The notes under the pieces were generated by a model, which saw nothing but the letters and a program-made list of their open reading frames with translations, made no database searches and was not told where the DNA came from. A program made the translations under genes and the position numbers. This document shows, one piece after another, positions 7,560 through 15,830 of a stretch of 64,000 bases of DNA (position 1 is the stretch's first letter; the number at the start of each line of letters is the position of its first letter). This DNA is from Nocardioides gansuensis (GTDB lineage: Bacteria; Actinomycetota; Actinomycetes; Propionibacteriales; Nocardioidaceae). The stretch covers positions 248,001-312,000 of the forward strand of contig NZ_QDGZ01000007.1 of the NCBI RefSeq assembly GCF_003076135.1, given 5' to 3'.

Positions 7560-8669
7560 TCAGCCCGCCATCCGCCGGACCGCCGCCGCGATCACCTCGC
7601 GCGAGGTGCCGAAGTTGAAGCGCACCCACTGGGTGGCGCGCCTGTCGTAGCGAGGCCCGGGGGCCACCGCGACCCCGCGCTCGAGGAACGTCGCCGCCGG
7701 GTCGTCGAGCCCGAGCGCAGAGCAGTCCAGCCAGGCGAGGTAGGTCGCCTCGGACGGCGCCAGCACCACACCGGGCAGGTGCGACGCGAGCAGCTCGCCC
7801 AGCAGCGCCCGACGGTCGGCCACCTCGTCGAGCAGCTGCTCCAGCCACCCCTCGCCCTCGGCGTACGCAGCCGTCTGCGCGATCGTCGCGACGTGCTGCG
7901 CGCCGTGGGTGACGACCTCGTGCAGCCCCAGCCGCATCGCGGCGCCGGGGATCGCGAGGGCGGCGCGGAGGCCGGCGAGGTTCCACGCCTTGGAGGCGCT
8001 GACGAGCGCGACGCCGCGGGCGGCCTCCGGCAGCGCGAGATAGGGCGTGAACGTCACCCCGCGCTGCACCAGCGGGGCGTGGATCTCGTCGCTGATCACC
8101 AGCACGCCGTGGGCATCCGCGAGGCGCGCGACCATCCGCAGCTCGTCGGGCGTGTGCACGGTGCCGGTGGGGTTCTGCGGGTTGCACAGGAGGTACGCCG
8201 AGCCGGCGCCGGCGTCGCGGAACGCACCCTCGAGCGCGGCCTCGTCGAGCCTCAGGTCGTCGCCGAGCGGCGCCTCGACCAGCCGGCGGCCGGTGGACTC
8301 GACGAACCCGTAGAACGCGTCGTAGCAGGGCGGGCTGACCACGACGGCGCGGTCGGCAGGCACGCGCGCGTGCACCAGCGACTCCACCCCGATCATCACG
8401 TCGGCGACCTGGAACGCCGTGCGCGGGTCGACGGCCCAGCCCCAGCGGCGCTGCGCGAAGGCAGCGAACGCCTCGGCGAACGGCGGCCCCCACGAGTAGC
8501 CGGTGTCGCCGCGGCGCACGGCGTCGGTCACCGCGACCACCACCTCCGGGCAGGGCTCGGCGTCCATCTCGGCGACCCAGACCGGGATCACGTCAGGCGG
8601 GTAGGCCCGCCACTTCACGCTGCTGCGCGTGGCCCGCAGCTCGGCCAGCGAGGCCCCGAGGATCTCCAC
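7560..8669 (-). CDS. MalY/PatB-type PLP aminotransferase (putative cystathionine beta-lyase)
   Basis: A 369-residue fold-type I PLP enzyme. Landmarks are WVAEMDAEPCPEV near the N-terminus, NPQNPTGTVHTPDEL, ISDEIHAPLV with the PLP Asp, and the Schiff-base lysine in SASKAWNLAGLRAAL. MalY/PatB proteins cleave cystathionine or cysteine beta-bonds and are annotated as beta-lyases or aminotransferases. It could supply homocysteine for methionine, in keeping with metB and cbs elsewhere in the window. It is the last gene after the VWA operon, 4 bases downstream. Confidence 0.88.
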   Translation of the reverse strand: MEILGASLAELRATRSSVKWRAYPPDVIPVWVAEMDAEPCPEVVVAVTDAVRRGDTGYSWGPPFAEAFAAFAQRRWGWAVDPRTAFQVADVMIGVESLVHARVPADRAVVVSPPCYDAFYGFVESTGRRLVEAPLGDDLRLDEAALEGAFRDAGAGSAYLLCNPQNPTGTVHTPDELRMVARLADAHGVLVISDEIHAPLVQRGVTFTPYLALPEAARGVALVSASKAWNLAGLRAALAIPGAAMRLGLHEVVTHGAQHVATIAQTAAYAEGEGWLEQLLDEVADRRALLGELLASHLPGVVLAPSEATYLAWLDCSALGLDDPAATFLERGVAVAPGPRYDRRATQWVRFNFGTSREVIAAAVRRMAG

Positions 8670-8673
8670 GGGC

Positions 8674-10722
8674 TCACTCTCCCACCCAGAATCCCCGCGA
8701 CCCCATCCAGCCGCCGAACTGCTCGCGGTAGGTCGACGCGGCGCTCCGGGACCCCAGGTAGGACCCGACGACCGCGGCGCCGAGGTCGTCGAGCTCGGGC
8801 GAGACCATCCGCCCGTCGACCCGGCGGGCCATCGACTCGATGAACCGCGCCAGCCCGGGGTCCTCGCCCAGCCGGAAGAAGGTCGTCTGGGCGCCGAGCC
8901 GGGCGGCGTTGTCGAGCTCGCGCACCGCGTGGGCGATCGTCAACGGGTGGGGCGGGTAGTCGAAGAAGACCTCGCCGTCCGACTCGAGGTGGGCCGTCGG
9001 CTCGCCGTCGGTGACGACGAGCAGGACGGGCTGCGCGTTGGGGTGCAAGCGGTAGAAGCGGTTGGCGAGCAGGAGGCCGTGGTGGAGGTTGGTGCCCTTC
9101 TCCCACCGGGCGTCGAGCGCGGTGAGCTCGTCGATCTCCATGACCCGCGCGTGCCGGCCGAAGGAGACCAGCTGGAGGTGGTCGCCCCGGAAGCGCGTGC
9201 GGACGAGCTGGTGCAGGGCCAGCGCGGTGCGCTTCATCGGCACCCAGCGGCCGTCCATCGCCATCGAGAACGACGTGTCGACCAGCAGACAGACGGCGGC
9301 CTGGGTGCGCGCCTCCGTCTCCGCGACCTCGACGTCGTCGATCTGGAGCGTGACGCGGGGTCTCGACACGCCCCGCTCGTTCCTCGGGGGCCTACTCGAC
9401 CAACGGGGCTCGGCAGCCTGGCGGAGCACGGCGTTGGACAGGGTCCGCGTCACGTCCCACGGCTCGGTGTCGCCGTACTCCCATGCCCTCGACGACCCGC
9501 TGGGCTCGCCGGCGAGCCCGGAGTTGCGGGCCTCGCGCTGGCCCTGCCTGCCGGAGAGCCGGGTGGCGACGTCGCGCAGCAGCGCCTTGCCGAGCTGGCG
9601 CATCGCCTTCGGCGAGAGCCTGAGCTCGCCGTCGGAGCCGCGCTTGAGGTAGCCGCTGTCGCGCAGCGCCCGCTCGAGCTCCGCGAGCTGGCGGGCCGAC
9701 ACCGCCGCGTCGTCGCCGAGCTGGCGGGCGAGCGCGTCGAGGTCGACGTCGTCGAGCCGGGCGCCGCTGTAGGACTGCGCGAGCTGGTCGGCGAGGGCGT
9801 CGAGGTCCGCCAGGTCCTGCAGCGCGCCCGTCCCGTCGCCCAGCCCCAGACCCTGCTGCCCCTCGAAGCGCTCCGAGCCCGTCCAGTCCTCCCCGGGCCG
9901 CAGCGACTGGAGGTTGGCGTCCATCCGGGCGAGCTGCTGCATCAGCTCCGGTGACCCGAAGGCCTGCTGGGAGAGCTGCATCAGCTCGGCGCGCTGCTCG
10001 GGCGACATCGAGTTCAGCATCCGCTGGGCGGCCGCGGCCCGCTGGGCCATCGCGTCGATCAGCTCCTCGACGTTGCGCGGGCCCTCGGGGAAGAAGTCCC
10101 CGTGCTTGCGCATGAACTCGTCGAAGTCCTCGTCGGTGTCCTCCCCCCGGGCGTGCTTCTCCAGCAGGTCGTTGAGGTCCGACAGCATCTCGGCCACCCG
10201 CTCGCGGTCGGCGTCGGTGGCGCCCTCGAGCGCCTCCTTCATGCCGGCGAACCTCTGGTCGAGCAGCTCGCGCCCGAGCAGGTCGCGGATCTCCTCGTAG
10301 GCCTCGCGCGCCTCGCTGGAGGTCCAGTCGTACGACGCGAGGTCGGCCACCGCGGCAGCGGTGGACGTCGGCAGCTCGTCGAGGCGGAGCTGGCGGAACG
10401 CCCGGTCACCCTCGTCCATGGTGACGTCGCGGGCGAGCTGTCCGCGCTCGGCGAGCACCGCCTTGTCGAGCAGCTCGCGGACCTGCTCGAGGGTGCCGTC
10501 GAGGTGGTGCTCCCGGGTGAGCTGGCGGCGGCGCTCGGCGACGCGACGGGCGAGGTCGTCGAGCCCCGCCTGGTCGGAGCCGCCGCGGCGCAGGAACTCC
10601 CGCATCGCCCGCTCCGGGCTGTAGCCGGCCATCACGTCCTGGCCGATGGCGTCCAGCGCCTCGGCGAGGTCGACGGGCGGGGCAAGCGGGTCGCCGCCGT
10701 CGTACTTGCGGTAGCGGCTCAT
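8674..10722 (-). CDS. VWA-domain protein of a MoxR system
   Basis: A 682-residue cytosolic protein. Residues 1-450 are mostly helical and acidic. The C-terminal VWA domain carries the MIDAS motif DTSFS (in CLLVDTSFSMAMDG) and TDGEPTAH. MoxR-VWA pairs act as chaperone-like ATPase systems that mature or insert cofactors into partner complexes. It is coupled (ATGA) to the OsmC gene, which is coupled to the MoxR gene. Around residues 437-455 the segment RWSSRPPRNERGVSRP is encoded by a palindromic repeat (9357-9410), just before the VWA domain. Confidence 0.88.
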   Translation of the reverse strand: MSRYRKYDGGDPLAPPVDLAEALDAIGQDVMAGYSPERAMREFLRRGGSDQAGLDDLARRVAERRRQLTREHHLDGTLEQVRELLDKAVLAERGQLARDVTMDEGDRAFRQLRLDELPTSTAAAVADLASYDWTSSEAREAYEEIRDLLGRELLDQRFAGMKEALEGATDADRERVAEMLSDLNDLLEKHARGEDTDEDFDEFMRKHGDFFPEGPRNVEELIDAMAQRAAAAQRMLNSMSPEQRAELMQLSQQAFGSPELMQQLARMDANLQSLRPGEDWTGSERFEGQQGLGLGDGTGALQDLADLDALADQLAQSYSGARLDDVDLDALARQLGDDAAVSARQLAELERALRDSGYLKRGSDGELRLSPKAMRQLGKALLRDVATRLSGRQGQREARNSGLAGEPSGSSRAWEYGDTEPWDVTRTLSNAVLRQAAEPRWSSRPPRNERGVSRPRVTLQIDDVEVAETEARTQAAVCLLVDTSFSMAMDGRWVPMKRTALALHQLVRTRFRGDHLQLVSFGRHARVMEIDELTALDARWEKGTNLHHGLLLANRFYRLHPNAQPVLLVVTDGEPTAHLESDGEVFFDYPPHPLTIAHAVRELDNAARLGAQTTFFRLGEDPGLARFIESMARRVDGRMVSPELDDLGAAVVGSYLGSRSAASTYREQFGGWMGSRGFWVGE
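9357..9410. repeat. palindromic repeat inside the VWA gene
   Basis: GGGTCTCGACACGCCCCGCT, then a CTCGGGGGCCTACTCGACC right part. It keeps the reading frame and encodes the Arg/Ser/Pro-rich stretch before the VWA domain, probably a surface linker. Confidence 0.6.
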
Positions 10723-11108
10723 GGCGCCCTCGTCACCGTGGTGCCGGCGCGAAGCGCCTTCGGGACCTCGGCAACGGAGTCGACCACCCGCGCGAGCGAC
10801 TCGACCTCATCGGGGGACGCGGGCGACTCGACCTCGAGCGACCAGGTGATGCCGGTGGATGCCCACTGGTCGTCGAAGCCGCCGCTGGCTACGACGGCGA
10901 CGCCGTCGACCTGCACGCCCAGGCGCTGCGCCTCGCGGTAGGTGTCGTTGAGGACGCAGAGCGCTACCGCGAGGTGCAGGGCCTCGGCACCGTTGCTCAC
11001 CGGAGCGGCGACGACGCCCTCGGGCGTCCAGGGGTGCGGCAGCTCCACTCCGGGGCTGGCCCGTAGGCAGCCGGCGGAGACGCGGACGGGGAAGGCGTGC
11101 TCAGCCAT
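10719..11108 (-). CDS. OsmC-like protein embedded in the MoxR-VWA operon
   Basis: A 129-residue protein, MAEHAFPVRVSAGCLRASPG to AGTTVTRAP. PVSNGAEALHLAVALCVLND resembles the OsmC central helix with its cysteine, and VDGVAVVASGGFDD the following strand. OsmC proteins detoxify organic hydroperoxides using two cysteines; here only the ALC cysteine is in the expected place, so peroxidase activity is uncertain. It overlaps the MoxR gene by 8 bases and the VWA gene by 4, a tightly coupled three-gene operon. Confidence 0.7.
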   Translation of the reverse strand: MAEHAFPVRVSAGCLRASPGVELPHPWTPEGVVAAPVSNGAEALHLAVALCVLNDTYREAQRLGVQVDGVAVVASGGFDDQWASTGITWSLEVESPASPDEVESLARVVDSVAEVPKALRAGTTVTRAP

Positions 11109-12507
11109 AGACGGTCTCCGTGCCGTCGGTGTCCTTGCCGATCTTGCGGGCGAGGTAGAGCCCCTCCAGCGCCAGCTCGATCGCCGACGCGCGGGGGCCG
11201 TCGGTGTCGGCGTCGAAGCGGTCGCAGATGTCGTCATACAGCTCCGACTCCCCCAGCACCGGCAGGCCGGCGAGGAAGTCGAGCGCGGTGACCTGCGCGC
11301 CGGTGGTGACGGTCGCACCGTCCTCGATCGCCTCCGACAGGAGGCGGAGGTCGAGCCCGCGGAGGTGGGCGCGCACGGTCTCGGCGACGGCCGTGCGAAG
11401 CAGGTGGGTGAGGATCTCCCGCTCCCGGCCCTCCTCGCCGGTCTCGAACTCGATCTTGCCACCAAGCACGTCCACCGCCGTCTCGAGGTCGACGACCCGG
11501 GCGACCGCTTGCTCCTCGCCCTGGCGGGTCGCGCGGTGCAGCGCGGCGGCCGCGATCGTCTCGGCGCCGGCGATCGCGAAGCGGGCGGAGACGCCGGAGC
11601 GCTGGTCCACCGAGCTCGACTGCCGCAGGGCCCTGGTGAAGCGGGCCAGGATCTCGACGACGTGGTCGGGGACGTCCGCCACGAGGTGGGCCTCCTGCCG
11701 GATCACGGCGACCTCGTCGTCCAGCTCGGTCGGGTAGTGCGTGCGGATCTCGGCGCCGAAGCGGTCCTTGAGCGGGGTGATGATGCGGCCGCGGTTGGTG
11801 TAGTCCTCGGGGTTGGCGCTGGCCACGACGAGCACGTCGAGGGGCAGCCGCAGCACGTAGCCGCGGATCTGGATGTCGCGCTCCTCCATCACGTTGAGCA
11901 TCGCCACCTGGATGCGCTCGGCGAGGTCGGGCAGCTCGTTGATCGCCACGATCCCCCGGTGGCTGCGCGGGATCAGGCCGAAGTGGATGGTCTCCGGATC
12001 GCCGAGGTGGCGACCCTCCGCCACCTTCATCGGGTCGACGTCGCCGATCAGGTCGGCGACGCTGGTGTCGGGAGTGGCGAGCTTCTCGGCATACCTCTCG
12101 TCCCGGTGCCGCCAGGCCACGCGCAGGTCGTCGCCCAGCTCGGCCGCACGGCGTACGGACGCAGGCGTGACCGGCTGCATCGGGTGCTCGCCGAGCTCGG
12201 AGCCGTCGATCACCGGCGACCACTCGTCGAGCAGGCCGGCCAGCGAGCGCAGGAGGCGGGTCTTGCCCTGGCCGCGCTCGCCGAGGAGTACGACGTCGTG
12301 GCCGGCGAGCAGCGCACGCTCGAGCTGCGGGACGACCGTCTCCTCGAAGCCGTGCAGCCCCGGAAAGGGGTCGATCCCGTCACGGAGCCGGGCCAGCAGG
12401 TTGTCGCGGATCTCCTCGCGCAGCGACCTCAGGTGGTGGCCGGCGGCGCGCAGCTCGCCGAGGGTGTGGATCGCGGGGGCGGGGGTGGCGGGTGTCGTGG
12501 CGCTCAC
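11101..12507 (-). CDS. MoxR-family AAA+ ATPase
   Basis: A 468-residue ATPase. Walker A is GERGQGKT at residues 76-83. A Walker B-like segment sits in SHRGIVAINELPDLAERIQV, a sensor-like stretch in VVASANPEDYTNRGR, and an arginine-finger region in ITPLKDRFGAEIRTHYP. The protein is longer than minimal MoxR because of an N-terminal helical extension (1-50) and a C-terminal helical domain. First gene of the MoxR-OsmC-VWA operon. The promoter is probably in 12508-12616, which also holds a palindromic half-repeat. Confidence 0.9.
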   Translation of the reverse strand: MSATTPATPAPAIHTLGELRAAGHHLRSLREEIRDNLLARLRDGIDPFPGLHGFEETVVPQLERALLAGHDVVLLGERGQGKTRLLRSLAGLLDEWSPVIDGSELGEHPMQPVTPASVRRAAELGDDLRVAWRHRDERYAEKLATPDTSVADLIGDVDPMKVAEGRHLGDPETIHFGLIPRSHRGIVAINELPDLAERIQVAMLNVMEERDIQIRGYVLRLPLDVLVVASANPEDYTNRGRIITPLKDRFGAEIRTHYPTELDDEVAVIRQEAHLVADVPDHVVEILARFTRALRQSSSVDQRSGVSARFAIAGAETIAAAALHRATRQGEEQAVARVVDLETAVDVLGGKIEFETGEEGREREILTHLLRTAVAETVRAHLRGLDLRLLSEAIEDGATVTTGAQVTALDFLAGLPVLGESELYDDICDRFDADTDGPRASAIELALEGLYLARKIGKDTDGTETVYG

Positions 12508-12543
12508 GCACTCACGCTACGACGTCGGTCAACGCTCCCGGCT

Positions 12544-12563
12544 GGTCGAGCGAAGTCGAGACC
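12544..12563. repeat. palindromic repeat half-unit, intergenic
   Basis: GGTCGAGCGAAGTCGAGACC is the reverse complement of the motif GGTCTCGACTTCGCTCGACC seen at 28391, 37682 and 49084. It lies between the MoxR start and the divergent small membrane gene, so it could overlap promoters. Confidence 0.65.
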
Positions 12564-12616
12564 CCAACCGGCACGTTCAGCGGTTGAACCATGCTCGCGT
12601 TGGGCAGGATGACGCC

Positions 12617-12862
12617 ATGCCGGTCCAGCTCCTCGCCCTCGCCCTCCTCACGCTGGTGCTCGGCTTCGGGCTCGGCTGGCTCGCCGCTCCCCGCCGCTCG
12701 CACGAGCTGGAGGCCGCGCGCGCAGAGCTGCAGCGGCGTGACCAGTTCCTCGAGCAGCTGCGCGAGCTGACCTGGGAGCACCGCGAGCTCGCTCCCGAGC
12801 TCAGCACGATCGTGCTCGACGAGATCTCGACCCACATCCGCCAGCACCGCCCGCTCGGCTGA
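12617..12862 (+). CDS. small membrane-anchored helical protein
   Basis: An 81-residue protein: N-terminal membrane helix at about 4-24 (VQLLALALLTLVLGFGLGWL), then a charged helix AARAELQRRDQFLEQLREL. No family is recognised. It sits 16 bases upstream of the SPFH-domain gene on the same strand and is probably in one operon with it; its layout would suit a membrane-bound partner of the SPFH oligomer (inference). Confidence 0.65.
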   Translation: MPVQLLALALLTLVLGFGLGWLAAPRRSHELEAARAELQRRDQFLEQLRELTWEHRELAPELSTIVLDEISTHIRQHRPLG

Positions 12863-12878
12863 CCTGAGAGGCCCGCCC

Positions 12879-13820
12879 ATGCCGCAGACCCCTTCCTTCT
12901 CCGCGCCCGCGTCCGCCGCGCGGCGGCTCGGCAAGATCGCCGCCGGGCTCGGACTGCTCCTCTTCGTGCTGCTGCTCATGCTGGTCTTCATCCGGCCGAC
13001 CACGGTGTCGACCGGCCCCGACCAGGTGGCGCTGCACTACAGCGACGGTGCGTTCACCCCGCGTCGCTTCCAGGAATGCGTGCCAAGCTCGACGCGCGCG
13101 TGGGACGGCCCGGGCGACAAGCACTACTCCTACCCCGCGTCGCAGCGCAACTACGTGTTCGGCGAGGGCGGCGACCGCGGGCCGATGACGTTCGTGACCA
13201 AGGACGGCATCGAGATGAGCGTCGACGGCGTCGCGGCGTTCCTGCTCGACACGGGCGACTGCGAGACGCTGCGGAAGTTCCACGACCTGATCGGCAACCG
13301 CTACGCGGCGTACATGGACTCCTCCGACGGCAACGGATCCGCCGGCTGGCTGGCCATGCTCAGCGTCTACCTCAGCCGTCCGCTCGAGACCGCGATCGAC
13401 CGCGCCAGCCAGAACTACACCTACACCGAGCTCTACACCGACCCGACCGTGAAGGCGCAGTGGGAGCGCGACGTCCTCGAGCAGCTGCCCGACCTGGTCG
13501 GGCGGCAGATCGACGGGGATGAAGCGTTCTTCACCGACTTCGCGATCACCCTGCAGAAGCCGGTGCCCCCGGAGTCGGTGAAGGCCGCGCTGGTCGCGCA
13601 GCAGGAGGCCGTGGCGCGGGCGAAGGCCAAGGAGGCCGAGGCCGCGGCGCAGGTGAAGGCCGCCGAGGCGCAGGTCGCGGTCGAGAAGGCCGAAGCCGCC
13701 AAGATCGCCGAGCGGATCAAGGTGCTCGGCAAGGAGGGCTACCTCAAGCAGTACGCCATCGACGCCGGGCTCAACCCCTACCAGCCGACGACGGGCGGGC
13801 TGATCACCGACCGGGAGTGA
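12879..13820 (+). CDS. SPFH/Band-7-like membrane protein
   Basis: A 313-residue protein with one membrane helix at about 22-40 and a beta-rich SPFH-like region (TTVSTGPDQVALHYSDGAFT, FVTKDGIEMSVDGVAAF). An Ala/Lys/Glu coiled coil follows at about 230-285 (VARAKAKEAEAAAQVKAAEA). SPFH proteins form oligomeric rings or cages that organise membrane proteases and microdomains. The C-terminus ends in a short unstructured tail. No adjacent NfeD or protease gene is present. Confidence 0.85.
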   Translation: MPQTPSFSAPASAARRLGKIAAGLGLLLFVLLLMLVFIRPTTVSTGPDQVALHYSDGAFTPRRFQECVPSSTRAWDGPGDKHYSYPASQRNYVFGEGGDRGPMTFVTKDGIEMSVDGVAAFLLDTGDCETLRKFHDLIGNRYAAYMDSSDGNGSAGWLAMLSVYLSRPLETAIDRASQNYTYTELYTDPTVKAQWERDVLEQLPDLVGRQIDGDEAFFTDFAITLQKPVPPESVKAALVAQQEAVARAKAKEAEAAAQVKAAEAQVAVEKAEAAKIAERIKVLGKEGYLKQYAIDAGLNPYQPTTGGLITDRE

Positions 13821-13827
13821 CGTCGCC

Positions 13828-14418
13828 TCAGACCGCCGGGCCCTCGCCGCGCAGCTTGTCCACCTCGGCCATCGCCTCGCGCAGCTGGCCGAGCCACTCG
13901 TCGGCGTGCTGGCCGACGAGCCGCACGCACCACGAGAGCGCGTCGGAGCGGGACCGGGCGACGCCGGCGTCGACGAGCGTGTCGAGGACCTGCCGCTCCG
14001 GCTGGCGGAGCCGGGTCATCACCGGCGCGGCCACGTGGGTGAAAAGGGCCTCGGTGTCGCCGAGGCGGACGCCCCAGGAGACCTTGCGCTGGTAGCGCGC
14101 CTGCGCCTCGAGCGCGATCTCGATCCGCTGGTCGCGGGTCTCGGAGCGGAACCGGCCGATCCGGCCCTCGGCCTCGGCGCCGGAGACGCCCTCGTCGGGG
14201 AGCGTCCCGATCACGGTGATCTCCTCGCGGTCGGCGGTCACCGTGATGTCGGTGAACCAGTCCTCGGGCAGGCGGCCGGCGAACCAGTCGCGTGCGTCGT
14301 CGGCGCTCGGCAGGTCGGCGACCTGCCAGCCGCCCCTTCGGCCGCCGCGACCCTCGGCGTGTGGGCCGCCGCGGCGGCCGCCCCGGCCTCGGCCCGACTC
14401 GTTGTCCTTGGTGTTCAT
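13828..14418 (-). CDS. conserved hypothetical protein with RGG-rich N-terminus
   Basis: A 196-residue protein. The first 30 residues are Arg/Gly-rich (GRGRGGRRGGPHAEGRGGRR), followed by a compact domain with WFAGRLPEDWFTDITVTADR and EITVIGTLPDE. The C-terminal helical part (RQPERQVLDTLVDAGVARSR, SDALSWCVRLVG) resembles a ribbon-helix-type regulatory helix pair. The RGG patch suggests nucleic-acid contact, which is an inference. The upstream region is unusually AT-rich. I do not recognise a named family. Confidence 0.65.
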   Translation of the reverse strand: MNTKDNESGRGRGGRRGGPHAEGRGGRRGGWQVADLPSADDARDWFAGRLPEDWFTDITVTADREEITVIGTLPDEGVSGAEAEGRIGRFRSETRDQRIEIALEAQARYQRKVSWGVRLGDTEALFTHVAAPVMTRLRQPERQVLDTLVDAGVARSRSDALSWCVRLVGQHADEWLGQLREAMAEVDKLRGEGPAV

Positions 14419-14429
14419 GGTGCTTCCCC

Positions 14430-14461
14430 TTACGGTGTCATTACATGATTACATCGTAACG
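14430..14461 (-). promoter_or_regulatory. AT-rich upstream region with repeated ATGTAATC/ATGTAATG
   Basis: On the minus strand this reads GTTACGATGTAATCATGTAA then TGACACCGTAAGG, ahead of the ATG at 14418. It holds direct copies ATGTAATC and ATGTAATG and a TTAC...GTAA inverted pair, in a genome where such AT-rich runs are rare. It is probably the promoter and operator of the RGG-rich gene. No regulator is assigned. Confidence 0.4.
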
Positions 14462-14979
14462 ATGCATGCAAGGAGTGCATTCCGCGGCGGCGGCGGCGGC
14501 GGCAACAGGTCGGTGGCCCCGTCGATCGACTCGCGGATCAGGTCGGCGTGCCCGCAGTGGCGGGCGTATTCCTCGACCATGTGCACCACGATCCAGCGCA
14601 GGCTCACCGCCTGCCCGCGGCGCGGCCGGGCCGCGATCGTGTCCAGCCGCCTTGGGCGAGCGCCAGGTCGAGCTCGCGGTCGGCCACCGCGACGGCCTCG
14701 TCGAACATCTCCCTCAGTTCCTCGGCGGTGTCCTGCGCGGCCGAGTGCCGGTCCCAGTCCTGGTCGGCCTTCCAGTCGATGTCGGCCCAGATCCCCGACG
14801 GCTCCCGGCCGTGGAGCATGACCGAGAACCACCACTTGCTCCACGTAGGCCAGGTGCTTGAGCATCCCGCCCAGCGTCATCGTGGACGGCTCGAGCCGGG
14901 CGGCGAGCTGCTCGCCCGTCAGCCCCTCGGTCTGGCGGCGCAGGGTGTCGCGGAAGAAGTCGAGGAAGCCGCGAAGCAT
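14449..14979 (-). pseudogene. DinB/DUF664-family gene interrupted by two frameshifts
   Basis: Three consecutive frames must be joined to give a normal DinB-like protein. Frame one is MLRGFLDFFRDTLRRQTEGL to LKHLAYVEQ. One extra base near 14840 (GAGCAAGTGGTGG) then moves the homology WWFSVMLHGREPSGIWADID to another frame. One missing base near 14658 (GGCGGCTGGAC) restores the first frame for DTIAARPRRGQAVSLRWIVV and HMVEEYARHCGHADLIRES. The tail also has a six-proline run from a GGC repeat and continues to an unusual end. Two compensating shifts 180 bases apart mean either decay or base-calling errors. Confidence 0.75.
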
Positions 14980-15028
14980 CGTGACCTCGTCGGCGACGAG
15001 GGGCGGTGGGCGGAGGCGGTGGGTGTCA

Positions 15029-15064
15029 TGCCCGGGACGCTAGCTGTGGCGCGAGTCCCGGGCA
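15029..15064 (-). terminator. hairpin downstream of the VOC gene
   Basis: TGCCCGGGAC and GTCCCGGGCA form a perfect 10-bp stem with a 16-base loop just past the stop of the VOC gene (15075). There is no T tract, which is common for actinobacterial terminators. Confidence 0.45.
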
Positions 15065-15074
15065 CCGGGGTTAG

Positions 15075-15821
15075 TCAGCGGGGCGGGTGGTCGGTGATGC
15101 AGTACGCCGCGCCCGCGGGGTCACGCAGGACGGTCCACCACTCGCCCACGGACTCGACGACCGCACCGAGCCGCACGTGCCTGCGGGTCTCGGCCTCCCG
15201 GCCCTCGCACCCGAGGTCGAGATGGGCGCGGACCTCGCCGAAGGGCTCACCGAGCCGCTGCAGCAGGAACTGGAGCGGCTGCTCGGCCGGCGGGTTGAGG
15301 CGCTCGAACTCCGGGGAGCCGGTGCTCGGCCGGCGCTCCCAGCCGGTGACCGACTCCCAGAACGCCGCCTCCTCGTCGTACGTCTCCTCCGGCATGTCGA
15401 GGCAGACCTGGTCGACGAGGCTCCGCCCGCCGTCGGCCCACTCGACCGGACGGGCGCGCCGCGAGGCGGGGTGGCTGACGAAGCAGAAGACGAACCCGCC
15501 GGGTGAGCGCATCACGACGTAGCCGCGGTCGCTCCCCTGGTCAGGCACAGCCTCGCGCGCCCCGAGGGCCGCCGCGCGGTCGGCGGCGACCCTCGGGTCG
15601 GGGACGTGCAGGTCGAGGTGGATCCGCGGCGGGCCGTCCTCGAGCCGCTGCACCCGCAGGTGGTCGTCGGCCCCGTCCGGCACCAGGGAGGCGAACTCGA
15701 GGTGCTCGCCGCGCGGCTCCGAGACCCGGTAGCCGGTCACCCCCTGCCAGAACTCCAGCGCCGCCGGGTGCGAGGCCGCCGGCACGTCGAGGAAGGCTGT
15801 CACCCAGAAGATCTCCGACAT
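15075..15821 (-). CDS. VOC-family protein with two glyoxalase-like domains
   Basis: A 248-residue protein with two tandem VOC modules of about 120 residues. Module one runs from FWVTAFLDVPAASHPAALEF to SPGGFVFCFV, and module two from VDQVCLDMPEETYDEEAAFW to RDPAGAAYCITDHPPR. VOC proteins use paired beta-alpha-beta-beta-beta units to hold a metal or small ligand; substrates vary (bleomycin binding, glyoxalase, dioxygenase). Metal ligands are not clear here, so a binding or resistance role is as likely as catalysis. Confidence 0.87.
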   Translation of the reverse strand: MSEIFWVTAFLDVPAASHPAALEFWQGVTGYRVSEPRGEHLEFASLVPDGADDHLRVQRLEDGPPRIHLDLHVPDPRVAADRAAALGAREAVPDQGSDRGYVVMRSPGGFVFCFVSHPASRRARPVEWADGGRSLVDQVCLDMPEETYDEEAAFWESVTGWERRPSTGSPEFERLNPPAEQPLQFLLQRLGEPFGEVRAHLDLGCEGREAETRRHVRLGAVVESVGEWWTVLRDPAGAAYCITDHPPR

Positions 15822-15830
15822 GGCGCCAGA

